Below are positions 9,888 to 19,616 of a stretch of DNA of 44,936 nt, piece by piece. The translations under genes and the position numbers were made by a program. This stretch comes from Actinobacteria bacterium Ga0077541 (GTDB taxonomy: Bacteria; Actinomycetota; Thermoleophilia; Miltoncostaeales; Miltoncostaeaceae), in contig LNEQ01000236.1 of the NCBI GenBank assembly GCA_001464995.1, positions 1 through 44,936 of the forward strand, read 5' to 3'. The first letter of the stretch is position 1. Every line of letters starts with the position of its first letter. The notes beneath the pieces were generated by a model. The model was not told the DNA's origin. It saw only the letters and a program-made list of their open reading frames with translations, and made no database searches.

Positions 9888-9945
9888 CGGGCGGGGGTCT
9901 CCGGGCCGGGGTCCCCGTGGGGCTGGCGCCGCCGGCGGTGGCGCC

Positions 9946-11453
9946 CTACCCGGTGCGGAAGCGCCCGACCAGCTCGCTCAGCGCCTGCGAGCGCATCGAC
10001 AGATCGGTGGCGGCGGCGGCGTTCTGGTCGGTTCCCGCAGCGGTCGAGCGCGTGGCCCCGCTGATCAGCTCGCTCGACTCGAGGGCGGCCGTCGAGTCGT
10101 CCGCCGCCTGCTGCATCACCCTCTCCAGGAGCTCCGCGTCGTGCCCGAGGCTCTCGGCGGCCGTCTTCACATCGACCGCGACCCCGACCGCGTCGCCGAG
10201 GTGGTGGTGGACCTGCTCGACCGCCTCGCGGACGCCGCCGACCGATGCGACAGCGGTGGCGACCCGCCCCGCTCCGGCGTCCATCGCCTCGACGGCGCGG
10301 GCGGTCTCCGCCTGCACCTCGGCGACCAGATCACCGATCGACTGGGCGGCGACATCGGCCTGGGCGGCGAGGTTCCCCACCTCGGTGGCCACCACCATGA
10401 ACCCCCGGCCGTGCTCGCCGGCACGCGCCCCCTCGACCGCCGCGTTCAGGGCCAGCAGGTTCGTCTGGGCGGCGATGGAGGAGATGGTCGTGACGATGCC
10501 TCGATCGCCTGGCCGCGCTCACGGAGGGCCTGCACGCGGGCGGTGCCCTCGCGCACGACCTCGGCGGCCGAGGCCATCGCCCCGGCCGCCTCGTCGAGGC
10601 TCTGACTGCCCGCCACGGCGGCGTCGCGGGCGGAGCCGAGCACCGACTGCGTCCGGTCCGCGCTGCGACCGACGCAGTCGAGACCGGTCGTGACGCGCCC
10701 GGCGGCCTCGACGGCCTTGGCCACGCGCTCGAGCCTGCGCTCGGCCTTCTCGTGCGTCGTGCGGCAGCTGGCGGCGATCTCGGCCATCGCGCCGGCGGTC
10801 TCGCCGGTGCGCGCGGCCATGTTGTCGGCGAGGTCGCTCACGGCCGCCGTGCTTGCGGCGCCCGCCTGGATCACCCTCTTCAGGCCCGGCACGACCTTGT
10901 TCAGCTCGAAGCCCATCTGGGCCAGCTCGTCCCGGCCGACACCGCTCACCGTCGCCGTGAGATCACCCTCGCTGACGGCCCGGGTGGTGGCGTTGAACTC
11001 GGCGATCGGTCGGCTGATGCGCCGGTCGTTCCACACGGCGAGCAGCCCGGCGGTGACGGCGCCCGCAGCCACGACGGCGGCGCCGACGGCCGGCGAGTCG
11101 GCGACCGCGGCCACGGCCGCCGAGGGGACCAGGGCGGCGGCGGCGAGGTTCGCCGCGTCGTCGTGGACGCGGCCCTCGCGCATCGCGTTCGTGTGGACGT
11201 GGGTGAAGCCGGTGGGCCCCATCAGCGCGATGTACTCGAGGCCCGGGGTCAGCTCCCGCCGGAAGATCCCGCCGAGCGTCACGAGTGCGGCCTCGGGGGG
11301 GCGGGTCGCGAGCTCCTTCTCACAGAGCGCGGCGAGGCGCGTGGCGAGGAGCATCGGGTCCGGCTGGCGACGGAAGGGCACGGGACGGGTCTCCGGGACG
11401 GTGCCGCCATACGGCGGAGGTCTCCCTGGGTTTCGTCCCGCGCCCATCCGCAC
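9946..11453 (-). pseudogene. Methyl-accepting chemotaxis-type receptor (HAMP plus signalling domain), split by a frameshift near 10500
   Basis: Two minus-strand ORFs (10446..11453 and 9946..10398) join into one MCP: HAMP-like 'RRISRPIAEFNATTRAVSEGDLTA', then after restoring one base '[51 protein letters not shown]'. Confidence 0.85.
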
Positions 11454-11477
11454 TTGAGCCGGGTCACGTCATTTAAT

Positions 11478-12617
11478 TCAGGCGGTGGCTCGATATGCCT
11501 CGATCAGGATCTCGGCGACCTCGGGGCGGGTGAACTCGACCGGCGGGATCTCGCCACGATCGAGCATCTCGCGCACCTTGGTGCCCGACAGGAAGACGCG
11601 CTGCTCCGGGGTCGAGGGCGAGGTCTTCGTCGTCGCCATCCCACCGGTCAGGTTGCACCAGAAGGAGTGCTCGAAGAACGTCGGCGTGATCGCCAGCTCC
11701 TCGCGCGTGATGTCGTAGGTGCCGTAGTAGTTGCCCACCCCGGCGTGGTCGCGGCCCACGATGAAGTGGGTGCAGCCGTAGTTCTGACGCAGGATCGCGT
11801 GCAGCACCGCCTCGCGCGGACCGGCGTAGCGCATCGCCGCCGGCAGCACGCCCAGCACGACCCGCTCCTTGGGGTAGTAGCCCTCGATCAGCACCTCGTA
11901 GCAGCGCATCCGCACGTCGGCGGGGATGTCGTCGCTCTTGGTCTCGCCCACGAGGGGGTGCAGGAAGAGCCCGTCGACCGTCTCGAGCGCGACCTTGGTG
12001 ATGTACTCGTGCGCCCGGTGGATCGGGTTGCGGGTCTGGAAGCCGACCACGGTCTTCCAGCCGCGGGCGTCGAACTCGGCGCGCGAGGCGCGGGGGTCGA
12101 GCAGGAAGGGCTGCGCGCCCGGGTCGATCGGCAGGCGGGAGGCGACGCGCACGGGGCCCGCGAGGCAGGTGGTGCCGTGCGAGTACAACGACGCGACGCC
12201 CGGGTGGGCGTCCTCCTCGGTGCCGTAGACCAGCTTCGCCTCACGGCGCTGGTCGGTCTCGTAGCGGTCGGTGATGCCGAGCACGCCGAGGAAGCGGCCG
12301 GAGCCGTCCACCAGCTCGACCTCGTCGGCCGAGCCGATCGCCGCCAGCTCGTCGGGCTGCACGGCGAGCGTCACCGGCACCGACCAGGCGAGGCCGTTCG
12401 GAAGGCGCATGCCGGTGATCACCGACTCGTAGGTCGCCTTGTCCATGAAGCCGTCGAGCGGCGACATGGCGCCGACGGCGATCAGGTCGAGGTCGGCCTG
12501 CTGGCGGGCCGACAGGGTCACGCGGGGGCGGTTGCCCCCCTCGTCCAGCGAGGGGTCGAGACGGTCGACCAGGACGCCGCCGTGAGGGGTGATGGGACCA
12601 GGGGTGGTGGGGGTCAA
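11478..12617 (-). CDS. sat: Sulfate adenylyltransferase
   Basis: '[23 protein letters not shown]', '[18 protein letters not shown]', '[11 protein letters not shown]'; TTG start at 12617 overlaps the upstream stop (TTGA). Confidence 0.95.
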   Translation of the reverse strand: MTPTTPGPITPHGGVLVDRLDPSLDEGGNRPRVTLSARQQADLDLIAVGAMSPLDGFMDKATYESVITGMRLPNGLAWSVPVTLAVQPDELAAIGSADEVELVDGSGRFLGVLGITDRYETDQRREAKLVYGTEEDAHPGVASLYSHGTTCLAGPVRVASRLPIDPGAQPFLLDPRASRAEFDARGWKTVVGFQTRNPIHRAHEYITKVALETVDGLFLHPLVGETKSDDIPADVRMRCYEVLIEGYYPKERVVLGVLPAAMRYAGPREAVLHAILRQNYGCTHFIVGRDHAGVGNYYGTYDITREELAITPTFFEHSFWCNLTGGMATTKTSPSTPEQRVFLSGTKVREMLDRGEIPPVEFTRPEVAEILIEAYRATA

Positions 12618-13429
12618 ATGCCCGCTCCGTCCACGTTGCCGAGCGCTGTCGAGTTCAGGAGTGTGTCGGCGCGGAGGCCGAGGCGGAGGGTTTCCAGCGG
12701 TATCACCTCGTCGTGTGGGATGTTCCCAAGGTTCACATTGGGACCGAACTTGCGGATGAACCAGACCTGCTGGGCCTTCTGGGGGGCCTCGAAGAGCAGG
12801 CGGTTCGGGTCGATGGCGTGCACGATCTCGTCGATCAGGCCCATCCGGACCTCGCCGTCGCCGCGGAAGATGCCGGCGGTGCCGGTCTCGCGGGCCTCGG
12901 TGATGACCTTCCAGGCGCCCGCCCGCAGCTCGGCCTCGATCAGCTCGACCCAGCGGTAGGGGGCGATGACGGTCTGCAGGTCCTTCGAGCCCACCTCGCT
13001 GAGCACCGTGAACTCCTGCGCGAGGGCGGCGATGTGCTCGAGCTTGACCTCGTGGGGGACGGTGATCGTCCCGTCCGAGACCTCGACGTGGCGCAGGCCG
13101 AGCTCGTGCACCCAGCGGCGCCAGTCGTCGAGCTTCTGCTGGGCGAAGCAGGTCTCCCAGAAGGTCCCGCCCAGCACCACCGGGATGCCGGCGCTCTCGT
13201 AGAGCGCGAGCTTGTCGCGGAGGTTGCGGCTGACGTAGGACGTGCCCCAGCCGAGCTTGACGATGTCGATGAAGTCGCCGCACGACTCGAGCATGCCCTC
13301 GACCTGGGACAGGGACAGGCCCTTGTCCATGACGTGGCTGATGCCCACCTGGCGCGGCTTGGGCGGGCGGCCGGGCAGCGAGAGGAACGCCGCGCCGGCG
13401 GCCTGGGGGATGGTGGTGTCGGTGCTCAT
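12614..13429 (-). CDS. comA: Phosphosulfolactate synthase family protein (ComA-like)
   Basis: '[38 protein letters not shown]', '[12 protein letters not shown]', '[14 protein letters not shown]', '[27 protein letters not shown]' characteristic of the ComA family. Confidence 0.9.
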   Translation of the reverse strand: MSTDTTIPQAAGAAFLSLPGRPPKPRQVGISHVMDKGLSLSQVEGMLESCGDFIDIVKLGWGTSYVSRNLRDKLALYESAGIPVVLGGTFWETCFAQQKLDDWRRWVHELGLRHVEVSDGTITVPHEVKLEHIAALAQEFTVLSEVGSKDLQTVIAPYRWVELIEAELRAGAWKVITEARETGTAGIFRGDGEVRMGLIDEIVHAIDPNRLLFEAPQKAQQVWFIRKFGPNVNLGNIPHDEVIPLETLRLGLRADTLLNSTALGNVDGAGI

Positions 13430-14652
13430 CGGGCCGCCTCCGCGGCGCTCGCGCCCGCGATGCGCCCGTAGACGACGGTGTCGAGCAACGAGTTCCCCAT
13501 CAGGCGGTTCGCGCCGTGGACGCCGCCGGAGATCTCGCCGGCGGCGAAGACGCCCGGCAGCGTGGTGGCGGCGTTCTCGTCGATCGCGAGGCCTCCGTTG
13601 CGGTAGTGGAGCACGGGGTAGACGAGCACGCGCTCGGTGGTGATGTCCATGCCGGCCTTCAGGTAGCGGTTGTGGACGTAGGCGAGGCGCTCGGCCGTGA
13701 AGCCGGAGCCGTTCTCGCGGTCGATCGCGGTGGTGTCGAGCCAGACGCCGGCGCTGCCGTCGGGCGCCTCGGCGCCCCGGCCCGCCTGGACGGTGTCGAT
13801 GATCGCCTGGGCGACCACGTCGCGCGGGGCGAGCTCGTCGACGAAGCGCTCGCCGTCGGCGTCGTGCAGCGTCGCGCCGTAGGCGCGGGTGGTCTCGGGC
13901 AGGGCATAGCCGGCAAGGCTCTCGGGCCAGACCGAACCGGTCGGGTGCCGCTGCCACGAGTCGAGCTCGCGGCCCTCGGCGCCGAGATCGAGAGCCAGGC
14001 GCAGCACCTCGGGCGTGGCGTCGGGATGGTTGGTGCTGCCGATCCCGAGCGCGTCGGCCTCGCCGCGCAGCCCGCCTCCGGCCGCCAGGACCACGGCGCG
14101 GGCGTGCACGGTGCGCCGGGTGCCGTTGCCGCCCGGCGCCAGCGTCGCCCGCCAGCCGTCGCCCTCGGGCGCGAGGTCGACGAGCGTCGTCGACTCCCAC
14201 ACCTCGGCTCCCGAGGCCCGGACCGCACCGCGCAGCGCCTTGACCATCTCGGCCCCGGTGCGCTCCCCGGCCTGCAGCAGGCGCTTGCGGCTGGCGCCCC
14301 CGCAGCGCAGGAGGCGCAGGCGGCCCTCGTCGCGGGTGAAGGAGACGCCGAGCGCCGAGAGCCAGGCGATCGCCTCGGGCCCGCCGTCGGCGAGCCGGCG
14401 CACCAGCTCCGGGCGCGCCGTGCGGTGCCCGGCGGCGAAGGTGTCCTCGAAGTGGGACTCGGTCGAATCGTCGTCCCCCACGGCGGCCTGGATGCCGCCC
14501 TGCGCGCGCCCGGTGTTGCCCGCACCGAGGGCGGACTTCGTCGTGACGAGCACACGGGCCCCGGCGCCGGCGGCGCTGACGGCGGCCGACATGCCCGCCC
14601 CGCCCGATCCGACGACGAGCACGTCGGCACGCGCATCCGAAGGGCTCGACAC
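13426..14652 (-). CDS. FAD-dependent oxidoreductase of the fumarate reductase/succinate dehydrogenase flavoprotein/L-aspartate oxidase family, short form lacking the C-terminal helical domain
   Basis: '[27 protein letters not shown]', '[13 protein letters not shown]', '[17 protein letters not shown]', '[34 protein letters not shown]'; ATGA overlap with comA. Confidence 0.9.
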   Translation of the reverse strand: MSSPSDARADVLVVGSGGAGMSAAVSAAGAGARVLVTTKSALGAGNTGRAQGGIQAAVGDDDSTESHFEDTFAAGHRTARPELVRRLADGGPEAIAWLSALGVSFTRDEGRLRLLRCGGASRKRLLQAGERTGAEMVKALRGAVRASGAEVWESTTLVDLAPEGDGWRATLAPGGNGTRRTVHARAVVLAAGGGLRGEADALGIGSTNHPDATPEVLRLALDLGAEGRELDSWQRHPTGSVWPESLAGYALPETTRAYGATLHDADGERFVDELAPRDVVAQAIIDTVQAGRGAEAPDGSAGVWLDTTAIDRENGSGFTAERLAYVHNRYLKAGMDITTERVLVYPVLHYRNGGLAIDENAATTLPGVFAAGEISGGVHGANRLMGNSLLDTVVYGRIAGASAAEAAR

Positions 14653-14698
14653 GCGACGATGCTACCCGACCGGCACCGATGCTTCCAATAAGGACCCG

Positions 14699-15619
14699 TT
14701 ATGACGGGGAGGGGGCTGCGCCCATGTCGCCGAGCTCGGCGCCGGCGAACTCCATGAAGGCCGTGGTCACCCTCTTGGGCGTGCGCCCGGCGTGGCGTAC
14801 GGCGAAGAAGTGCCGCTCCAGGCCGGGGCCCTCCAGCTTCAGGGCGACCAGGCTGCCCTCGGCGACCTCCCGCTCCACGGCGAGGCTCGAGATCACCGTG
14901 ATGCCGTACCCGTCGAGCACCGCCGCCTTCACGGACTGCTGCAGGCCGAGCTCCATCGCGACGTGCAGGTCGCGGTCGCGCAGCCCCTCCTCGCGCATGG
15001 CGGCCTCCACGACCGAACGCACGCCCGAGCCCTCCTGCTGCAGCAGCATCGGCTCGGCCACGAGCTCCTCGAGCGTCACCGACTGCCGCGAGGCGAGGGA
15101 GTGCCCGGGCGGCACGATCGCCACCAGCTCGTCCCGCACGAAGGGCTCGAAGACGAGCCCCCGCTGCGGCCGGGCCGCGCCCACGACGCCGAGCTCCAGT
15201 TCGTCGTCGAGCACGCGCTCGCAGACCGTCTGGGTGTCGCTGACCATCAGGCTCACACGGACGTCGGGGTGGGCGGCGTGGAACGAGCCGAGGAGCCGCG
15301 GCAGCAGCAGCTCGCCGGGGCCGGTGGACGAGCCGAGCACGAGCGGCCCGGCGATCCTGGTGCCGATCTCCCCCATCTCGCGCTCGAGCTCGGCCTCCAG
15401 GCCGATCATGCGCTTGGCGTACCGGTACACCACCTCGCCCGCCTCGGTGACCGTGACCCTGCGGCCGCTGCGATCGAGCAGCCGGTGCCCGAGCCGCTCC
15501 TCGAGGGCGCGTATCTGGAACGAGACCGCCGGCTGCGAGACCTCGAGCTCCTCCGCCGCCTGGGAGAAGGAGCCCTTGTCCACGACCGTACGGAGGGTGA
15601 GCAGCTGACGCAGATCCAC
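14699..15619 (-). CDS. LysR-family transcriptional regulator
   Basis: N-terminal wHTH 'LLTLRTVVDKGSFSQAAEELEVSQPAVSFQIRALEERLGHRLLDRSGRRVTVTEAGE'. Confidence 0.95.
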   Translation of the reverse strand: MDLRQLLTLRTVVDKGSFSQAAEELEVSQPAVSFQIRALEERLGHRLLDRSGRRVTVTEAGEVVYRYAKRMIGLEAELEREMGEIGTRIAGPLVLGSSTGPGELLLPRLLGSFHAAHPDVRVSLMVSDTQTVCERVLDDELELGVVGAARPQRGLVFEPFVRDELVAIVPPGHSLASRQSVTLEELVAEPMLLQQEGSGVRSVVEAAMREEGLRDRDLHVAMELGLQQSVKAAVLDGYGITVISSLAVEREVAEGSLVALKLEGPGLERHFFAVRHAGRTPKRVTTAFMEFAGAELGDMGAAPSPS

Positions 15620-15649
15620 GAGGGGATCCTAGTGCCCCGGCCCCGGCGG

Positions 15650-15939
15650 CTACGGAGCGCGGATCTCGATCTGCTCGAGCGGGGTCGTGACGATGCCCCG
15701 CTCACCCCACGACACGCAGCCCGCGCCGCTGAGGCACAGGCCGCCGCGGACCGCCCCGATCGCAACGGTGGCACCGAGCACCATGAAGACGTAGTGGGGC
15801 TTGTACCAGAGGTCGCTGATCCACCAGACGCTCGTCGATCGGCGCGGCGCGCCCGCACCTGGGCATCCCTGCTCCAGGCGCGGGAGAGGAAGTCGAACGG
15901 GCCCCTGACGGGTTCGCGGTAGCGGCGTGGCCGTCCCAC
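15650..15939 (-). pseudogene. Small hydrophobic protein, frame-disrupted (hypothetical)
   Basis: Manual reading: '(V)GRPRRYREPVRGPFDFLSRAWSRDAQVRARRADRR' in one frame continues as 'VWWISDLWYKPHYVFMVLGATVAIGAVRGGLCLSGAGCVSWGERGIVTTPLEQIEIRAP*' in another; one missing base near 15828-15840 would join them. Confidence 0.45.
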
Positions 15940-16039
15940 GAATCTCTTTTCGTCATCCGTACGTTTCAGTCCTTTCGGAAGGCGGGTGGACGCCGAGCCT
16001 CTAACCTCTCCCGGGCACGTCCGATCCGAGGAGACACCG

Positions 16040-16600
16040 GTGCGCATCTGCGTCTATGCGGGATCCAACCCGGGGGAGCTCCCGACGGCGCTCGGGGCGA
16101 CGCTCGCCGGGCGCGGCATCGGCCTGGTGTACGGCGGCGGGCGCACGGGCCTGATGGGCGCCGTGGCCGACGGCTGCCGCGCCGCCGGCGGGCGCGTCAC
16201 CGGCATCATCCCCGGCTTCCTGGAGCGGAAGGAGGTCGCCCACCACGACATCGACGACCTCCGCGTCGTCGGCTCGATGCACGAGCGCAAGACGCTGATG
16301 GCCGAGCTCTCGGACGGCTTCATCGCCCTGCCCGGCGGCATCGGCACCTTCGAGGAGCTCTTCGAGATCTGGACCTGGAGCCAACTCGGCCAGCACCGCA
16401 AGCCCTGCGGGCTCCTCAACGTCGCCGGCTTCTACGACCGGCTGGTGGAGTTCCTCGACGGCGTCGTCGCCGACGGCTTCCTCAAGGAGGACCACCGCCG
16501 CACCCTGATCACCGAGGACGACGCCGGCCGCCTCCTCGACGCCTTCGCCGCCTACGAGCCCCCCACAGGGGGCAAGTGGCTGGAGCTCGAGACCACCTAG
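16040..16600 (+). CDS. LOG family protein (TIGR00730-type Rossmann fold)
   Basis: 'CVYAGSNPG', 'GLVYGGGRTGLMGAVADG', 'LPGGIGTFEELFEIWTWSQLG' signatures; GTG start after GAGGAGA. Confidence 0.93.
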   Translation: MRICVYAGSNPGELPTALGATLAGRGIGLVYGGGRTGLMGAVADGCRAAGGRVTGIIPGFLERKEVAHHDIDDLRVVGSMHERKTLMAELSDGFIALPGGIGTFEELFEIWTWSQLGQHRKPCGLLNVAGFYDRLVEFLDGVVADGFLKEDHRRTLITEDDAGRLLDAFAAYEPPTGGKWLELETT

Positions 16601-16651
16601 GACCCCGCAGGACCGCCTCCGGGCGGGGATCGGCGCCCCGCGCGGGGACGG

Positions 16652-16707
16652 GGTTCAATTGGACGCCGGGCGTTCGTCCAATTGAACCGATCCCACGAAA
16701 CGCCTGC
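16652..16707 (+). repeat. Intergenic element copy 1: GGTTCAATTGGACG-N9-CGTCCAATTGAACC followed by CGAAACGCCTGC
   Basis: Perfect 14-bp inverted repeat (16652-16665 / 16675-16688), 9-nt spacer, CGAAACGCCTGC at 16696-16707; matches the copy at 32007-32063. Confidence 0.85.
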
Positions 16708-16766
16708 GTGGAGGCGGGTCTCGCCGCGCCCCTCGAGCGGTCGGCGGGGGATGGTTGCGCGCTCAG

Positions 16767-16810
16767 GTTATGAAGGGTAACTTCCTGTCCAGCGGTTACG
16801 CGAGGTAACC
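16767..16810. promoter_or_regulatory. Paired GTTAY-N5-GTAAC inverted repeats upstream of lon
   Basis: GTTAT-GAAGG-GTAAC (16767-16781) and GGTTAC-GCGAG-GTAACC (16794-16810), about 28 bp centre to centre, ending 20 bp before the lon start. Confidence 0.5.
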
Positions 16811-16830
16811 AGCGTGAGTCAGGAGCGTCG

Positions 16831-19167
16831 ATGAACCAGGACGAGCGTCCGACAACGATCCTTCCGGTCCTCCCCCTCGACGATGCCGTGGTCCTTCCCG
16901 GCACCAGCGTCACCTTCCCCGTCACCACCGACGAGCAGGCCGAGGCCCTCTCGGGCGCTGTCGATGGCCGCATCCTGATCGTGCCCCGCATCGAGGGGCG
17001 GTTCGGCGGCTACGGCGTCGTCGCCGAGGTCGTCGGCGAGGTCGGCCTGCCGGGCGGCATGCGCGGCATCGCCGTCGAGGCCCTACACCGCGCCGAGCTC
17101 GGCCCGGCCGCCATCGGATCCGAGGCCGGGCTCCGGGTGAGCGCGGTGGAGCTGCCCGATCCGGACGACCCCGGCCCGGAGGCGGCCCTGCTGGCGCGCG
17201 AGTACCGCGCCGTCGTGGAGGAGGTCGCCGAGCTGCGGGGCGAGCGCACCCGCGTGGCCCACTTCCTGGCCGGGATCACCCACCCGGGCCGCCTCGCCGA
17301 CACGGTCGGCTACGCGCCCGAGATCCCGGTGGAGCGCAAGCTGCGGATCCTGGAGACCCCCGACGTGGTCGCCCGCCTGCGGTCGGCCATCGAGGCCCAG
17401 CGCGAGCGCCTGGCCGACGCCGGCCTGCGGCAGCGCATCCGCGAGGACGTCACCGAGGGCCTCGACAGGACCCAGCGCGAGATGCTGCTGCGGCGCCAGC
17501 TCGCGGCGATCCGCAAGGAGCTCGGCGACGACGACGATACGGGCGACGACTGGGCCGCCCGTATCGAGGAGGCCGGGCTGCCGGAGGCCGCCCGCAAGGA
17601 GGCCGAGCGCGAGCTCGCCCGGCTGGAACGGCAGCCCGACGGGGCCGAGGCCGGGATGATCCGGACCTACCTGGAGTGGATGGTGTCGCTGCCGTGGAAC
17701 TCCCGCTCGGAGGAGCGGCTCGACGTGGCCGCGGCGCGCGAGGTGCTCGACGCCGACCACGCGGGGCTGCAGGAGGTCAAGGAGCGGATCCTCGAGTACC
17801 TGGCCGTGCGCCGCCTGCGCCGGGAGCGCGGCATGGACGAGGGACGCAGCGGCGTCATCCTGACGCTGGCCGGCCCTCCCGGCACCGGCAAGACCTCGCT
17901 CGGCCAGTCGGTCGCGAAGGCCCTCGGCCGCGAGTTCGCCCGGATCAGCCTCGGGGGCATCCGCGACGAGGCGGAGATCCGGGGTCACCGGCGGACGTAC
18001 ATCGGCGCGCTGCCGGGACGGCTGGTGCGCGCCCTGCGCGAGGCCGGCACGCTGAACCCGGTGATCATGCTCGACGAGATCGACAAGGTCGGCTCCGACT
18101 GGCGCGGCGACCCGTCCTCCGCCCTGCTCGAGGTGCTCGATCCCGCCCAGAACCACAGCTTCCGCGACCACTACCTGGACGTCGAGCTCGACCTGTCCGA
18201 GGTCCTGTTCATCGCCACCGCGAACATGGTCGACACCATCCCGGGGCCCCTGCTCGACCGCATGGAGGTGATCTCCCTCGACGGCTACACCGAGGAGGAG
18301 AAGCTGGCCATCGCCCGCGGCTACCTGCTGCCCCGCCAGATCGAGCGCAACGGACTGCGCGAGGACGAGGTGGAGTTCAGCGACGACGCCATCCGCGCCG
18401 TGATCGGCGACTACACCCGCGAGGCCGGCGTCCGCGGCCTGGAGCGCGAGCTCGGCAAGGTGCTCCGCAAGAGCGCCCGGCGGGTCGCCGAGGGCTCGGA
18501 GGGCGCCGTCGTCATCGGTCCCGACGAGCTGGCCGACGCCCTCGGACGCCCGCGGTTCCACCACGAGGCGGCCGAGCGCACGGCGATCCCGGGCGTGGCC
18601 ACCGGCCTCGCGGTGACCGGCACCGGCGGCGACGTCCTCTTCGTCGAGGCGAGCGCGATGCCGGCCGACGGACCCGGCGAGCGGCTGGTGCTGACCGGCC
18701 AGCTCGGCGACGTGATGCGCGAGTCGGCGCGGATCGCCCTCTCGTGGACGCGCGCCCACGGCGCCGAGGTGGGCATCCACCCGGCCGATCTGGCCGGACG
18801 GGAGATCCACGTCCACGTGCCGGCCGGCGCGATCCCCAAGGACGGGCCCTCGGCGGGGGTCACGATGATCACCGCGATCGCGTCGCTCGCCTCCGGGCGG
18901 CCGGTGAGGCCGACGGTCGGGATGACCGGCGAGGTCACGCTGCAGGGACGCGTGCTGCCGATCGGCGGGCTGAAGCAGAAGGTGCTCGCCGCCCACCGCG
19001 CGGGGCTGACCGACGTGATCATCCCCGAGCGCAACCGGCGCGACCTCGACGACGTGCCCGCCCAGATCCTGGAGAAGGTGCGCGTCCACCCCGTGCTGAC
19101 CGTGCGGGAGGTTCTGGACATCGCCCTGGAGCCCGCGCGCGACCGCCACGAGGCGCTCGCGGCGTAG
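16831..19167 (+). CDS. lon: ATP-dependent protease Lon
   Basis: Walker A '[22 protein letters not shown]', '[12 protein letters not shown]', catalytic '[15 protein letters not shown]' region. Confidence 0.97.
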   Translation: MNQDERPTTILPVLPLDDAVVLPGTSVTFPVTTDEQAEALSGAVDGRILIVPRIEGRFGGYGVVAEVVGEVGLPGGMRGIAVEALHRAELGPAAIGSEAGLRVSAVELPDPDDPGPEAALLAREYRAVVEEVAELRGERTRVAHFLAGITHPGRLADTVGYAPEIPVERKLRILETPDVVARLRSAIEAQRERLADAGLRQRIREDVTEGLDRTQREMLLRRQLAAIRKELGDDDDTGDDWAARIEEAGLPEAARKEAERELARLERQPDGAEAGMIRTYLEWMVSLPWNSRSEERLDVAAAREVLDADHAGLQEVKERILEYLAVRRLRRERGMDEGRSGVILTLAGPPGTGKTSLGQSVAKALGREFARISLGGIRDEAEIRGHRRTYIGALPGRLVRALREAGTLNPVIMLDEIDKVGSDWRGDPSSALLEVLDPAQNHSFRDHYLDVELDLSEVLFIATANMVDTIPGPLLDRMEVISLDGYTEEEKLAIARGYLLPRQIERNGLREDEVEFSDDAIRAVIGDYTREAGVRGLERELGKVLRKSARRVAEGSEGAVVIGPDELADALGRPRFHHEAAERTAIPGVATGLAVTGTGGDVLFVEASAMPADGPGERLVLTGQLGDVMRESARIALSWTRAHGAEVGIHPADLAGREIHVHVPAGAIPKDGPSAGVTMITAIASLASGRPVRPTVGMTGEVTLQGRVLPIGGLKQKVLAAHRAGLTDVIIPERNRRDLDDVPAQILEKVRVHPVLTVREVLDIALEPARDRHEALAA

Positions 19168-19184
19168 GCGTAGTTTTCACGGTG

Positions 19185-19616
19185 ATGGACGACTGTCGCC
19201 ACCTCCCCCCGGTATGCCACCGCTACCAGCGCGCGGCCGAGCTCCTCGGCCGCCGCTGGAGCGCGGCGGTGATCCGCGCGGCCATGGAGGGCCCCGCCCG
19301 CTTCACCGAGATCCGCGGGTCGGTGGACGGCCTGTCGGCCCGCCTGCTGGCCGAGCGCCTGCGCGAGCTGGAGGCGGCCGGCCTGATGGAGCGCCGCGTA
19401 CTCGGGGGCGGCGCCGTCGAGTACCGGCTCACCGAGAAGGGTCAGGCGCTGACCCGGGTCGTCCGCGAGATCGAGGCGTGGGTGGCCGCCTGGGACCAAC
19501 CCCCGGCGGGGGACCAACCCCCGGCGGGGGACGACGCGACAGGGGCGCCGTCCCCGCCCGGGCAGCAGGCCGACGTCGATCCGCCCGCCACCGCACCGAC
19601 CAGGAGGCCGCGATGA
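19185..19616 (+). CDS. HxlR-family transcriptional regulator
   Basis: 'CHRYQRAAELLGRRWSAAVIRAAMEGPARFTEIRGSVDGLSARLLAERLRELEAAGLMERRV'. Confidence 0.92.
   Translation: MDDCRHLPPVCHRYQRAAELLGRRWSAAVIRAAMEGPARFTEIRGSVDGLSARLLAERLRELEAAGLMERRVLGGGAVEYRLTEKGQALTRVVREIEAWVAAWDQPPAGDQPPAGDDATGAPSPPGQQADVDPPATAPTRRPR

Noticed and set aside
11454-11478. AT-rich stretch gtcatttaattcagg as a possible att site or terminator
   Set aside because: Too short, no stem-loop or repeat to support a call.
10752-12959. 735-aa plus-strand ORF
   Set aside because: Antisense to the chemoreceptor-like gene, sat and comA, which have clear family signatures.
11478-13283. 601-aa ORF-track call beginning at 13283
   Set aside because: The N-terminal ~220 residues are an out-of-frame reading of comA; sat most plausibly starts at TTG 12617.
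16652-16688. Integron attC-like site for the CAATTG inverted repeats
   Set aside because: Lacks the GTTRRRY/RYYYAAC core sites and no integrase or cassette structure is visible.
16831-19167. Possible second heat-shock operator of HAIR type at lon
   Set aside because: The repeats found there (GGTTAC-N5-GTAACC) do not match HAIR half-sites or spacing.
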